Assembly: GCA_022495005.1 (NCBI GenBank)
Contig: JAGYXB010000508.1
Location: 806,001 to 870,000 of the forward strand
Source of the DNA: Rhyacophila brunnea
Lineage: Eukaryota > Arthropoda > Insecta > Trichoptera > Rhyacophilidae
DNA length: 64,000 nt
Direction of reading: 5' to 3'
Below the pieces are notes generated by a model that ran no database searches, was not told the origin of the DNA, and worked only from the letters and a program-made list of their open reading frames with translations. The translations under genes were made by a program, and so were the position numbers. This document shows, piece after piece, positions 45,301 through 60,300 of the stretch. The first letter of the stretch is position 1. Each line of letters begins with the position of its first letter.

Positions 45301-48300
45301 ATATTTAATGAATTTCATAGTAGCAAAATCTTTATTTGCGTTTATCTTAAAACTGTGTTATTGTAAATAGGCCCCTGTGATCCTAAGCCCCCTGACATAA
45401 TCACAACTTCAACCAAGTTTTCTCCTACTATCCTACTACCACTTTTTATTTTGTATGAGTTAACATGTATATTGAACCCTCTCGCTCTGACAGGAGTCAT
45501 GGAGTAAATGAAGTGAAGCCTACTTTAATAATAATATGACTCATCGCTAAACAAAGCTTAAGTTTCCTATGAGAATAATTTTTGAATTAGAATAAATCTT
45601 TCCCCAAACTACTTAGATATATATTAGACCTAATAAATAGATGATAAATTAATTATACCTTTCATTATAGTAGTTCCTAGCTCCACATTTTCAGCAAGCA
45701 TCAAAAACATGGGTGAAGAATGAAACATTGGAGCATTATCATTCTCATCCAATACATTTAGCGCAATCTCAATGAATGCAACGATCGCTGGACTGTTTCT
45801 TGTTTCTGCTAGTATCCCAATTGAGAATGAGTCTCTCTTTTCTCTATCGAGAGATCCGGATACCACTAGCTGCGAGGAAGAGTCTATGTAAAATAATGAC
45901 GAATCATAGACAGCGGGGAGAATACGAAATGTCACCGGTATATCAGAAGACATCTTCAATTGAGTGATGACACTCCCTGTAAAAAGAAAAGAATCTACTT
46001 AAAACAATAATAATTAAGGTAAGTATATTATATTACATCACTGGTTGGCTTCTATATATTGACATCTACGTTATGGCACTGTTTGCCAAATAACATCCAA
46101 TCTACAAAACAAAAATTGAGCTGTGTGACTATCTATCTATGATATTATCTAGGCGGTAAAAAGCTTAGCCCAAGCATTCCCTAAGTCAAAAAGTATGATA
46201 AATGGATGGCTAATATTATATTTTATAAAAAAAGAATATTTAAATTGTTGATATACCTTGAGCTGCATTTTCTAATATAAAATATTTATCATGATTTCCA
46301 TCAAACACCGGCACTTCATCTTCTGGAGATAGTATGTAGACCTCGATAGACACATCCGCATGCAAAGCTGGTAACCCTCTATCAGTTGCTCTCACCCAAA
46401 ATTGGAATATTTGAGACACTGAAATTATTAAAACAGGAGCGAGAATTAGTATAATAACTCAATAATAAAAACGTCTCGTGCATTATGAATTTGATTCTGA
46501 TTTATAAACATACTCCATGTCCCTGCATCGTCAATCATTGACACAGCACCGGTTGAGGGATCAATTTTGAAGATGTCGGCGACTCCCGAATTTTCCATGT
46601 CGTGAATGAAGTATTGAACTTCAGCATTTTTCCCATCATCAATATCCTCTGCTAGAATCTACAAGGTTAAAAAAACACAATTTAATATTATCATAAAATA
46701 AAGCACAAAAACACCTACAAAAGATGGTTGATAACAATCTTTTGAAATAAAATAAATATACTTTTTATGTGTTTATGTATTCTTATATGTTTTTGCTATA
46801 TTGAGCTAAATTGAGCTGCTCAAGTGTAAACCATGTCCACTTTTTGCAAAACTTACCTTTTTCATGTAAATGATGCTATCCAACGTCCTCTTTCATCGCG
46901 TATATTTTACGTAGTAGTAGTACTGCGTTAACATGCATTTTTACAGCCTTATCATTATATCGCATTATATCTTGGCTATGGACGTCATAAAAGTGATCTA
47001 GGGAACTACGAACCCGCCCACCACCCCGAACACCGTTATAGTCCGTAACACTACATAGGGCGCTATAATGATGGTTCTAGTATAGAATGCGTAATGTATG
47101 GTATCTGACAAGACTATAGTAAGTGAAGCAATATGGTGGAATGTCTACAGTTAATACGTGTGCCAATCTCACAAATAACGAAAGAACTTATGGAAAACTT
47201 AATTATTTCAGTAGTATCTTTTGAGAGCAATAACAGTGTGATGGGACCCGAATTATTCTAATGAAAATAGTGACGTCAACTCATCAAATAGTGAAGATAC
47301 GAGTGTAATAAAATTCTAGTTTATTTTCGACATATTTTAAGTATACATATTTTATGTTAAGTGATGCCAATATCTCGAAATTTACTTTATGTCACTAAAG
47401 ATGGTTTACACCCGAGCATCTCAATAATTATGGAAGCTTGAAAACTATATTCAAGTGAAAAAGTATACTTCCAAAGCTAATTTTATTTATAAAGAATACC
47501 TACATAATTTTTTATTATAATTTTTATCGTAATTTAACGAGTTTTACTTCTAATTTTAATAATTATTAATGCCTGTTTAATTTTACAGGAAATATTGACA
47601 AATTTCTTTTCGATAAGCTCATAAATGGATATGAATTTAACTAACTTCACCAACCTTTATAAAAGACTTAGAGACGGTTTGGTTAAAATATATGGCTGTT
47701 TTATATTCTTTGTATATGAAGACAGGAGCATTATCGTTTTCGTCTTCCACTTTCACCCTCACAAGAGTGAAGGCCGGCTTTCCTCCACCGTCAATTGCCA
47801 TCACGGGAATTTCATATTCATCGCAAGTTTCCCGATCTAATTTAACCAATGTTGTAATTTCTCCGCTCTGACTGTTGATTGAGAATGTTCCTTTGAGAAA
47901 ATTGGATTGAATACTGTATGTTACTTTACCATAGTCACCTTTATCGTCATCATTTGCTTTAACCTGTAAATATACAAGAATGTGAATATAATTTTAATAC
48001 CTGTCTTATCGAGAAAAGGATTTTTTATATACTATTTCATAGCTGCGAAGACTTGAAACAATGAGTATTTAGCCGTTAGCGTAAACCATGACTCATTACC
48101 AATTTATCCATATGCAAAAGGAAAACGAAGAGAAAAAAATAATGCCAAATTAACCATAATAATTCATTTATCAGGTGTAAATAAAAAGAGAACAAGACGA
48201 ATCAACGAGGTATCAATTAGGTATGGTCTTGGGACTATTGAAGCTCGATTTGATATAAATAAAAAGGATTTCAAGTTATACACATTTATATTTTTATAAA

Positions 48301-51300
48301 AATCGATGTTTTTTAAAATAAATATAAAAAATATTAAAACGATGATTTAGTCAAAAATTGAAAATTTAATAAACTAAATTTTAATAATAAATATGACCAT
48401 AAAATATAATGTAATAAGATGTGACCCTGCAACGAATTCACATTTTTTTACAATTGTAAGTTTATCTTTGAATTAAAAGAAAAAAAATGTTTTTAGATAC
48501 ATTTATTAATTAATACAGTTGAAATTGTAAATTATCAAAAAAAATTCTGAAATTGCAAGCTTCGTATTTTTCCACTTGGTTCTCTGCTGGCATGTCTCTC
48601 CCCTTAAACATTTTAACTATTTATAATGCTGAACTATTTTATGATTTTGTATATTTACCACTGCGATTATATGACCAAGGATTTTATTTTCCATAATGGA
48701 GACTTCATAAACTTCTTGAGTGAATTGAGGTCTATGCTTGTTAGCTGGATGCAGTGCTATTTTGACTCGTGTAAAAGCTGTGTAGACACCGTCAGATACC
48801 GATACATTTAATACAGCTAGCGGACTGTTTCCAAATTTTTCTATGTTTATCAGATTAATGATACCTGAAAAAGTTAAATTATTTATTATTTATTGCACCT
48901 GTATAGTTGAAAAGAGACACAGTTAGGAAATAGTGGCATTTATATTTAAGAATTGTACAAAAAGATTATTTTAGACTGGCTTGAATTATGGGTAAACCAT
49001 TCTACATTGGCACCACGGGTACGGCAATATCGATTTGCAGTTATAATGGTATTATTGTTGCTACTGTAGAATGATTTACCTTTTTTTCAACATAATAATG
49101 TATGTTAGGTCAAATTATATAATTTATGATTGAATTAAGTTAGGAATATGTATATAATATACAAATCAATTTCTATTGCTTAGTGCTAACTTTTCAGAGT
49201 TAATCAATTATTATTTTGGTTGTAAATACATAAAATTAAATGCAAAAATTACAACTACATACACATTTATTTATTGTATAGATATTTTGCAGATTTTTCA
49301 TAAACCTTTGTAAATAAACATAGGGTTATAGAGAGTTCTCAATCCTTTGCTGATACTGAAGGTCATGTTTTACAAGATGTTTTGTAATCCTTGCAAAATT
49401 GCTAAACCAGAGAACTTAAAATAAATGCTATGTACTATCTCCCAGTTTCGGCAGTGAACACAGTTACACACAGCGTAGATAATAAAAAAATAGGGTAAAA
49501 AGAATGCCACATCAGACTGGACTGCGATGATTTTGTGTGTGCTTGTGTCACAGTGTTTTCATTTCGTCACATTCTGTTTATTGCGTCATTGACAAACTGC
49601 TGCCATATGAATGAATGGATAACTAAAGAGTTCTTACCATTTGTGGTATTGATGGCAAATGTTTGTCTATTGTTTCCACCAACTATAGAATATGACAGAT
49701 GTCCCTCATCTACTATATCAGGGTCACTGGCTGCTACACGAGTGATGAACTGTCCTCTTACCGCATGCTCCGATACGGCACTGTTGTACAAGGTTTGCTC
49801 AATATATGGAGGGTTATCATTCATGTCCAATACTGTAAGATTATAAATTGAGAAAAATATTAATTTAAAAATCGGTTGATTTAAATATTTTACTTATATT
49901 GTAGCGCCATGGCCAAGCTAACATGTCGGCTTATAACATTGTGAGTCATGGGCTTGACAAATTCACATGTTGTTTTTTCAATGTGTGTTTGGACCTAATA
50001 GATGAGCAATTGGCGAACATCCTTATCTCGTAGAAACAAAAAAAAGCTGTTGATATAACATCTACTCTGTAGAAGCCCTATTATGCTCAGTTGAGGATCG
50101 ATGCCAAAGAGTCGCAAGAGAAAGGACAATCAAAAATCAAAAAAAAGTAACTAAAGCTAAGATTTGAATAAAGAAACAAAAGAGCATTGCATCTTGTAAA
50201 GCAGTGTTGCCAACTCTAGAACTGTCATTTGACAAAATGTTAATATTTTTCACAAACAAATAATATAAGAGCCATTTTGTATTTACCTGTTACCCAGACA
50301 TGTACAGTACTTGAGAGCGCTGGGGTTCCTTTATCGATAGCAATAATTTTAAAATGGTGCGCAGGGAACAGTTCTCTGTCCAATGACTGCTTCAAATATA
50401 TACTGCCATCTGTGGAGTCTACGTGAAAGTATTGACTTGCATTGTTCCCACTAGGTGGCATTGTGTACGTTATTTCTTGATTTATGCCTGTGAATAAAAC
50501 ATAAGAAATTTGTTACAAATACAGCAGTGCATGGAATGTTTTCTTCATTCAATGTCATTGAACACAAATATGTAATAATTTGGAAATTACCTGTATCATT
50601 ATCATGAGCTTCCTTCTTCATTAAGAGTGTACCAAATGGTGCAGCTTCGGACACAGAAATGTGAAAACTGTCAGCAGAAAATTCTGGAGGGCAATCATTG
50701 ACATCTTCAATAATGACAGAAACGGAAACCTCTGCATATATTCCTGTAACGCTATCAGTGGCTCGGACAGTTAGCTGATGTAAAGGTTGGTCTTCAAAAT
50801 CCAATTCCTCAGCAGCAAACATTGTACCTGCATAAATTTGTGTTATAACGTTGTGAAATTGCGTAGTAAGCTTAGTAGGTACACATTGTTATTAATAAAA
50901 TAAACTGGATTCATTTAATAATCGTGTCGCTGAGTTTCAAAACCCGCTATAACACTTTTTTGAAATAATTAAGATATATATATCGTTGGATTCGTTACTA
51001 AAATCTCTACATGAAAATTTTATCGCCTCTTCCAAAATCCGCTACGATTAACTGTCATTTATGAAACAAAATCAATGTGTCTATCAAATCCCGCTATAAC
51101 ACTACTGAAACATTCAAAAACCTTTTTAGTTCAAAAAGTTTTTGTTGATTTTCTCAACATAATGAAAAAGTGTTATAGCGGGTTTTGAAACTCAGCGACA
51201 CAATTATACTTTGTTGGCAACATACAAATTTAACTCCAAGGTGTGTAATTCATTTCTGTGTGGTCTATTTTAATACTGCTCTTTGAATTTTTTATAATTA

Positions 51301-54300
51301 ATTAATAATACAATTTAGATACTTACATGGTCCATTATTGATATCTGGTGCTGATGCATTAGGAAAATAAGATAATGGTAGGTATATTTTTAATCCAAAC
51401 GAGAAGTATATATTTTTATTGTTTTGAGCTGCGATTATTATTCGAGATTAATAGCAAAATATAATACTTATATAAAAGTGTAGTTTACTGTAGATAAGCA
51501 TCTGAGAAACAGACATATTGTTATTCGTTTCCTATGTCTAATAGAAAGTCGGCGCCAATGGTATATTTCGATTTTATAACTATATATTCATCGAGACAGG
51601 ACTTGTGGTGGAATCAGTCGCAGAATATACAATATTTTAATTAAACCTTATAAGTGTGTTTGGATCCAGAGCATGAATCTAATAAGTTGAGCTAATGGCT
51701 GACAACCATTTTTGTAGAAAACTGATAAGAAATCTCAGGATATGAGATCCAAGATCCACACCGGATCGTAGAGCGAATGAAATAAAAAGTATAATATGTA
51801 TATGTCTTTCAGATACTGAGCTGCTGTAGCTACAGAATATGAGTGAAATGACTGGTTGAGAAATTTATATGCAATTAGTTATGTTGTTAATAAGCAATAA
51901 GATATATTATTTACCAGCATTGAAATCCAGAGTAAACTTCTCTTGTTCATTTCCATGTACAATGCTGTATATTAGTTTACGTCCTAGTGGGGAAGAAGCT
52001 TGTAAAGGAACTCCTAAAGGACTCAAAACTTGTACATTTTCTTTGACATTCATCGAGTAGAATTGTTTATCGAAGACTGGCATAGATCTATCAACAACTT
52101 TCACATTCACTGTTGTTTCACTATAGCAAGGGGTAACTCCTGTAATAATGCAAGCAGAAAGCATAAAGAACATTAATTGTCTGCGATTTTTTTTGTCCTA
52201 AGATATAAGCAGTCTAACTAATAAATAAAACCTTACGCATTATAAAGCCATATTTACACACTCAGACGTTCTCAGAGTATGTTCTGCGTCGATTAAGGTT
52301 CCATAAGCACCCGTCGCTAATATGTTAATCGCTAATTGGTGTCATTCTTTAATACGAACAAATTGTACAGACCATCTGAGTAGCTTTAGTCTCATTAAAC
52401 AAAAAACAAGTGATACGCTACCCTAAGTATTAATTATTCATTACCTATCTGGACTGATACATAATTTTATTAACAGCACGCATTTAAACAATTAAAATTT
52501 TGTTTATATTCAGATTGGACAGTTACATCATATGAAGTAACTATCGTTTCATAAAATTTAATAAGGAAGCCTACATAACAACTACACATCTAATGAAGAA
52601 TCACTCAGAAGGGTTGCCAAAACAAGTGGGGGCTGGTGCAGAGTGACATTGCACATAAGGATAGTGTGACCCTGTGTATTGACAGGAATTAATGAGTGCA
52701 TATACATGCAATTAATTTATATAAGCTGGGCTTTATGATATTATGAATTGAACCATCTTGGAGACCAGGCAGAAAATGTGCATAAAAAAAAAATTTAGCT
52801 ATTTCTTTACTGAAGTTCAGTACAGTGGAAAGTGTTCTTCATGTTTCTTACATAGAAAAGTGGTTATATATTATTTAAATTTCATGTGCTTAAAGTTGTC
52901 TCCCTTTTCCTTGATATGACACATTTAGTATATAATAGAAGGTAGTTATGTATACTGACCTCCGTCATAAGCTCCGATGATCAGTTGATATTCTTTGTTA
53001 TGCCCTTCAAGATTTTGTTTCAAAGATATTTCTCCAGATTTCCGGCATACTTTAAATAGCTCTCCGTGTCCTCTTTTCATTTCATATCTAACTTCACCAT
53101 TTTCTAAGCTATCCATATCGATTGCGTGGACCTTCGCAATCACCTGACTCTTCTGATCGTCAACTGACACTATCGCATAGTATGGCAGATTTACAAACAT
53201 CGGACAGTTGTCGTTGACATCCATGACTGTTACGTTTACGACAACGTGAACTACTCTAGGAGTGATATTTTCCTTTTTGTAGACCGATTCTAATAAACTT
53301 TTTGCTTCAATGATTAACAAATAATTATCTTTGGTTTCCCTGTCGAATTTTACACCGGTCGTCTGTATAGCGCCAGAAGTCAGACCGATCGTAAACATAT
53401 CGGTCGGGTTAAGTATATGAAATTTTACATGTTCGTTAAGAGCATTGCCTAGAACATTAACAACAATGACGGTCACAATTTTAGTTGAATTTTCCATTAC
53501 GTTTCCTTCATAATAAGTCTTTTGAAATCTCAATCCTGAGCTTTCCGATTCCTCAACTGATATATAGACTTGGGCAATGCTGGAATGTTTGCCGTCGGAA
53601 ACTCTGACGTGCAGTTTATGAAGTTGTTTTATTTTATCAGGCTGTAAGACAATGATAGTCCCGTGCACGGGATCAATAGCGAAGACATTTTTCTTATCTC
53701 CGTCGATGATATCATATTTAAGACTGTTTTTTTGAATAGTGTCAGCATCCGTAGCGGAGAGGGTTATTATCGCAACATTCTTATATGTCGGTAATAACAG
53801 GGTAACATTGTAATCCTGTTGGTCGAACCTCGGCGGACAATCATTTACATCGAGTATTTCAATCTGCACTTGTGCGACTGTATCTGAGGATAATTTTGGT
53901 TTCCCCATATCGTAAAGCCTCACATGAAACTTGAACGATTTATACATTTCGTAATCTAAAGGTTTGATTGTTTTTATGGCCCCGGTTGTAGAATCAATGT
54001 GAAAATATTTCCTCGCTAAGACTTCAACTATTTCATAAGTTCTCAATGCATTTATTCCGGAATCTAAGTCATCAGTAGATATTACCAAACGAGCGCTTGC
54101 ATTAGAAAATACCAATGAAGAAATTGGTGCTGATTCTGCTATACTTCCATAGTATGTATTATTCAAAAAACGTGGAGGATTGTCGTTTTGGTCCAATACA
54201 TGAATGACAACATGGCATTGTGTAGAAACGCTACCCTGGAATTTGGGAAAAGAAAATAATTTATTAAATCATCTTCTCAAAATACTCATAAAGGAATTAA

Positions 54301-57300
54301 GAACATTCTTTTTAAATAATATTTGACATACCATATTGGTAGCTGAAATAGTGAGATTATAAATTTGAAGCTTTTCATAGTCCAATGGATATCTGGTGAC
54401 AATGACACCTGTCGATGGATTTATGTCAAAGACATTGTCAGTATTTCCCTTGACTATGTCAAATAGTAGCGATGATGTGCTCCTTGCCTCCAAATGCTCC
54501 ACAAATGTCCCAGGCGGTTCATTTTCATAAATGTCTGAGCTATATAATAGCTTTAGGAACCTGAAAATATTTCAATACAGTATAATTTAATAGTCTGTTA
54601 AAAAGTTTTCTCATAGAGACAGACCGGGTCCTGGAAAAAGTGCGACGCCCGATTGCAGTGTGTGTGTGAGGCCCTTAGAAATATTATTTTCCCTTACAAA
54701 AACGATTGAGGGGGGACACTGATTAGTGAGAATAGTTTATTTGAAAATATTTTGTAAAACCTTCATTACTTTATACCTTATATTATTATAACAATTAACG
54801 GAATATTGTGTTAATATAACTACTTGCCTTATCAAGATGGAGAATTTTCTTGCTTTTCTATTGGCAAATTACCCATGATTATTCAAAATTTACACTCCTT
54901 GCATCTTCAGTAAGAATTAAATAGTAGATAAAATCAAAAGACATCAAAATAATGGCCGCCTGCTACCAGTATTGTATTGTAATGCATTTACCACGATATC
55001 AATGAGCTAATTTGAATATGTTTTTCAATAGACTTATTAGAAAATGTCATTCTGATTTTTTCCCCAAGAATTCTTACATCTTTAAAGGCTGTTTTATATG
55101 TAAGATATATGTTTTCGAAAATATTTTATTGTAATTTAAAAGGAGCTTAGATTTATTGTTTCATTCGTGAGACATGTGGCCCCAGAGCGCTAAACATGAT
55201 TGGACCCAATCAGTCCAATTGCTCTAAAACCGGGCCTGTATAGAAGAACTAATAATTGATAGTTCAAAAGATCTGCATTATAAATCTGCCTTCTCTTAAG
55301 CCAGCTACAAACATAACTGCTTCTTCTTCTTTCTTCTTCTTTCACCCTGTCACGTCCCAACATTGGGGCATAGGGCAAGCACAAGTTGGCGCCACTTCCC
55401 TCGGTCCATCGCCAACTCCTGTGCCTCCCGCCATGTCAGACCTGCAGCACGTAGGTCGCTTTTGTAGCATCGCTGCAGGGTGAGGGAGGGCCGGCCACGG
55501 CGACGGAACCTTTGAGGCTGTGCCACAAGGGTACGAAGTGCCGCACTCTTTGGCGGCATCCGGAATACATGTCCCAGCCACGTAATTCGTCTCTTTGTGA
55601 TAACTTCAATCACCGAAGGCTGTTGTGTCTGCTCACGAACTCGGGTGTTTGTAACGCGGTCGTACCAATGTACCCCTAAGATTCTGCGGAGACATCGATT
55701 CTCAAAGCTCAAAAGCCGAGACTCTTGAAGCTTAGTAAGATGCCATGTCTCACAGCCATACAGGAGCACAGGTAGCACGCACGCGTTAAACAAACGACAT
55801 CTGGTCCTCACAGAATACAGCCTTGACCTCCATGCGACTCCAAGTTGGTTGAACGCAGAGCCCGCCACACCCATGCGGATTCCAAGCTCACTAGAAATAC
55901 CACCATCATCGGCAACCGTGGCACCCAAGTATTTGAATCTGGACACCAGCTCGACGGGCAGACCAGAAACCCGCAGAGGAGTGTCGGCGTCGATGCAAGC
56001 AGCACTGCACATGGATTTGGTCTTAGCGGCATTCAGATGAAGACCCACACGCATCGAGTTCGCGGCTAGCCTGTTCACGGTCACCTCCAACCTTTCGATC
56101 GTCGAGTCAAACACGACTGCGTCGTCTGCATACTCCAAGTCGCACAGTCTTTCTTCGCATAGATCGCTTGTGTCATCATGATGTAGGCGTATCCCACTGT
56201 CGGGGCAAACCGTCTTACGCATTATGAAATCCATCATGATGATAAAAAGAAAGGGCGCAAGTACACATCCTTGCTTGACTCCTGACGTGATTTCAAAAAG
56301 GTCAGAGGATGTTCCGGCTGCTCTCACGCGACACTCTGTATTGGTGTAGAGAGCACTTATCACGGCGACCAGTTTCCGTGGGACACCATAGCCTAGCAGA
56401 ATTTGCCACAGAGATTCACGATGAGGACTGTCAAATGCCTTTTCATAGTCCACGAAGCAGCAGGCGACAGGTATATTCATCTCTTGGTACTGTTGCAGGA
56501 GGCATCGGAGAGTTGAAATATGCTCTGAGCAGGACTTCCCCGGGACAAATCCACTCTGCTGCGCACGCAAAACATCCAGCATGGGACTTCTAACTCGAGC
56601 AATATACAATATACATGCACATTTTTTTTGTATAAATATACATGCGTGTATGTATCATCATAATTATAATTTTTTGGCTGAACTTATATGAAAATGTTTG
56701 AATATCTATACTGTATACTAGTGCAGGTATAAGTGTATTTGTGTAGCAAAGAATTGTGCAAGTCTCAACCAGTCACGTATTTTTCATTTCATTTTGAACA
56801 ACATAGTTCAAGCATATTAAACTGACATCATTCAGTGTAGAGGTTATAAAATGGTCGTCATGTATAAGTACTTTTGCATACAAATTGCATAAGTATGTAG
56901 TTAAGTTTGTAAAAAACTATAGTAATGAATGTTGCATGCTAATTTTATAATGGATTGTCATTTCATAATGTTGGGTCAGATGAAAAGACTGCTTTAATTA
57001 CCTTGGCTTGGCATTATCAGCCATTGTGACCATTATATGGACAGGAATTGTAGTCGCTAGTGGATCAGAACCGGGGTTTGAGGCTTTCACTTGAAGCATG
57101 TATTCAAAAGCACTGTTGAGATCCAATTCATGAACTAACGTTATGTCACCCATCTCTGGGTTAATTGAAAAGATGTTTCCTAAATTTCCTGGAAAAGAGA
57201 TAGATAATGTAAATTTATTTTATTCTCTTTCTATTCTCATCTTCACTAGTTTGATATTTTAAAATGATATATTATTACTAACTTACCACTTGTTATTGAA

Positions 57301-60300
57301 TAGACAATAATAGCATTTGCACCCTTGTCTTTGTCACTCGCTTGCACTTTTACTATTGAAGTACCGATAGATGAAGTTTCAAATACTTTTCCTTGGATAA
57401 TTTTTGAGTTGAACTCTGGCGCATGATCATTATGGTCATATACTCTCACTAGGACTCTAGCGTAGCTTCGTTGTGACTTGATTGCTTGGTCTCGCACCAT
57501 CACAGTCAGAAGATGCTTCTCCATAGTTTCCCTGTAAAGCAACAGTGATAATAATTATAATATGGTATCTTTAATTTCTAACTGGTGGGTCACTGTCTTG
57601 AACTAACATTAAAAATAATATATATTTTTATGAAAATGACAATATAAAGTTTATATCTTACCGATCCAGCGGCTCTTTGATTGTGATATCACCACTTAAG
57701 GAATCAACTTTGAATATATGCAAAGACGAAGGGCTCTGTGTGTTGTGAAGGCTGTATAAAAGAGTATCTTGACCAGTAGCTCGGAGTGATAAAACTGGTC
57801 CTCCACCAGCAAAGTTCTCAGAAACATTAACGACGTACAAAGTTTGGCTGAACGCAGGTGACTTGTCATTGATGTCATTAATTACGATAATATTCAGCTA
57901 AAAAAAATAAAAGTATTATGCAAATGAAAATTATAATTAAAGGTGCATTAACTGTGTCCTGAAAAATGACGTGCACACAATTCATCGGGGCTATGGAGTC
58001 ATTTAAAAAAAAAAATGTAATATAAAATAAGACTTTTCAAGTTTGCAGTCATTACTGATTAGCTATCTACTTAAAAATAGCATATTTAAGAAAATGCATT
58101 TACAAAAAAAGGAGGTGAAGATGGTTGATTTCTCATAACTTTGTATATCTGCACATATTAATGGTTAAGTAGGTACAGTATAACATTTTGTGTTTAGAAA
58201 TAATCCATGGATAAATAAATTACCTTTGTGTACGCAATAAATGTTCCATCTGTAACGCTGATATTGAGTGTGTAATTGTTTTGTCTTTCCCACACCAGCA
58301 TGTTTGCGAGTAATACATTACCATTCTCATGACCGATATAAAAGTCATTTCTTGGATCTCCATCTGCAATACAAGATAATTTTTAATATTGTTATTGAAA
58401 AGTCTGAAACATTTTTGAAATATTCCGGCTAATAAAGTATGAAAATAGAAATGTGTTTTAGCATGTCCATGATAAATATGATAATATTTTTGCTAGGTTT
58501 AATGAGATTTGTGTGATACAAGATACAATAGCTGTTTAAAGTATTAAAATCAAATTTAATTGACAACTGTATCCTGTTTGGTAACATACTAATATAATAT
58601 TAAATGTGAATGCTCAAAACTATTTCTTCTATTATTAAACTATTATTGTGCCGAGTGGTTTACACGTCAGCTTTTAATGTCCTGGTCCGATGTTCGAATC
58701 CTGGGTCTGTTAAATACACATTATTGTTTTTCAATTTGTGTTTGGATGGTGGCTGATTTCTAGTAAAAACAAAAAAATCTGTTTACAAACCTCCACTCTG
58801 TGGAGGCCCATAATATGAACTTTTTTTTTACCTTGTCCTATCCTAGACAAGGTAAAAAAAAATATTTGTAAATTTAAAATATGCATTAACTGGTTCACAT
58901 TTTAAACTGCTTATATATTATTTGTTATAAAAATAATCTTTACTTACCGACAATATCATACCACAAGGTATCATTGTCATCATCAAACGCTTGAATAGGA
59001 GAAATAAGAAACCCAACTTTATCGGACTCGGTGACTTTGATGGCTTGCAAAGAGCTCTGAATTCTTGGAGGATGGAGGGAATCTTCAACAAGTGCCACAA
59101 CTTCTATGCTGACGCGAGTCGTGCTAACTTTTGGTGGAATGCCATTATCTGATGCACGGATCTGAAAATTTAATAAAACATTTTATGTTACGAGGGTGGG
59201 TCAATAATTCCTTAGAAAAAAGCATTAAAACCATAGACTATCGATACATCTAGACGCCACCCGTTGCATTGCTAAATGAAGCTACGTGCCGTGCGTTTGG
59301 TTTGTGGACGAGTGAACGCATTCGCCTACAAATGTTCGAGACCATAGACCATTTCGCTAGTGCTCGCCCAAAGTGCTCGCACTAGACGCTCAGAATTAAA
59401 ATATATTTTTATATTTTTTTACGTTATATAGTATTTAACGGTCAAAATGCAACCATTAGGTAAATATATCCATAATTTAAGTTATTTTAAAGAAACACTA
59501 GGTCACTGATATTAAAATAAATAATAATATACAAATAAATTGTCACGAACATGTATCAACTTACCTATGAAACGTAATACCATCTTCTTGCTTATCAGTA
59601 CGGCTACCATATTTTAATACAACACGCAGAACCACCTTTCCTACTTAATTAACTAAAAATATATACCACTGACTTTATGTTTAACACAAAAAATAGCAAA
59701 TTTAGCAACACGAACCGCAGATTATCGATGCTACGTGAAGCGATTCACCACGATTTGCCAGCGATACTTTTGGAAACTGACTCAAAAATATGTAGACCTT
59801 TTATCTTACTCTAGCGCGTATCGCAGAAATTATAAGGGTGCCGAATACTTTCTCACTCGCACTCATGCATCGTTTTTGTTCAGGCCTTGATTAAAACAGG
59901 TTTTATTTTTGTATTTTTTTTTTATTTCTCAACATAATTTCCTTGGAGCTCAATACACTTGGTTAGACGTTTCTCAATTTTTTTTAAACCGTCAGAAAAA
60001 TAAGTTTTCGGAAGGTCCTCAAAATAAGCATTTGTCCGATCGATGACTTCTTCATTTGAAAAAAAACGTTGTCCACTTAGCCATTTTTTTAAGTTTGGGA
60101 AAAGGAAAAAGTCACTGGGGGCTAAATCTGGCGAATACGGTGGGTGGTCGACCAATTCGAACTTCAATTCTTCAATTTTAGCCATTGATCGTAAACATGT
60201 GTGAACACGGGCATTGTCCTGATGAAAGAGGATTTTTTTCCTGTTTAAATGAGGCCGTTTTTCTTCAATTTTGTTTTTTAGCTGGTCCAATAAAGATGCA

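Noticed and set aside
51326..51360. Possible micro-exon (ACCATG|GTAAGT-like on -)
   Set aside because: Exons 9 and 10 already join in phase with homology on both sides, so no room is left for it.
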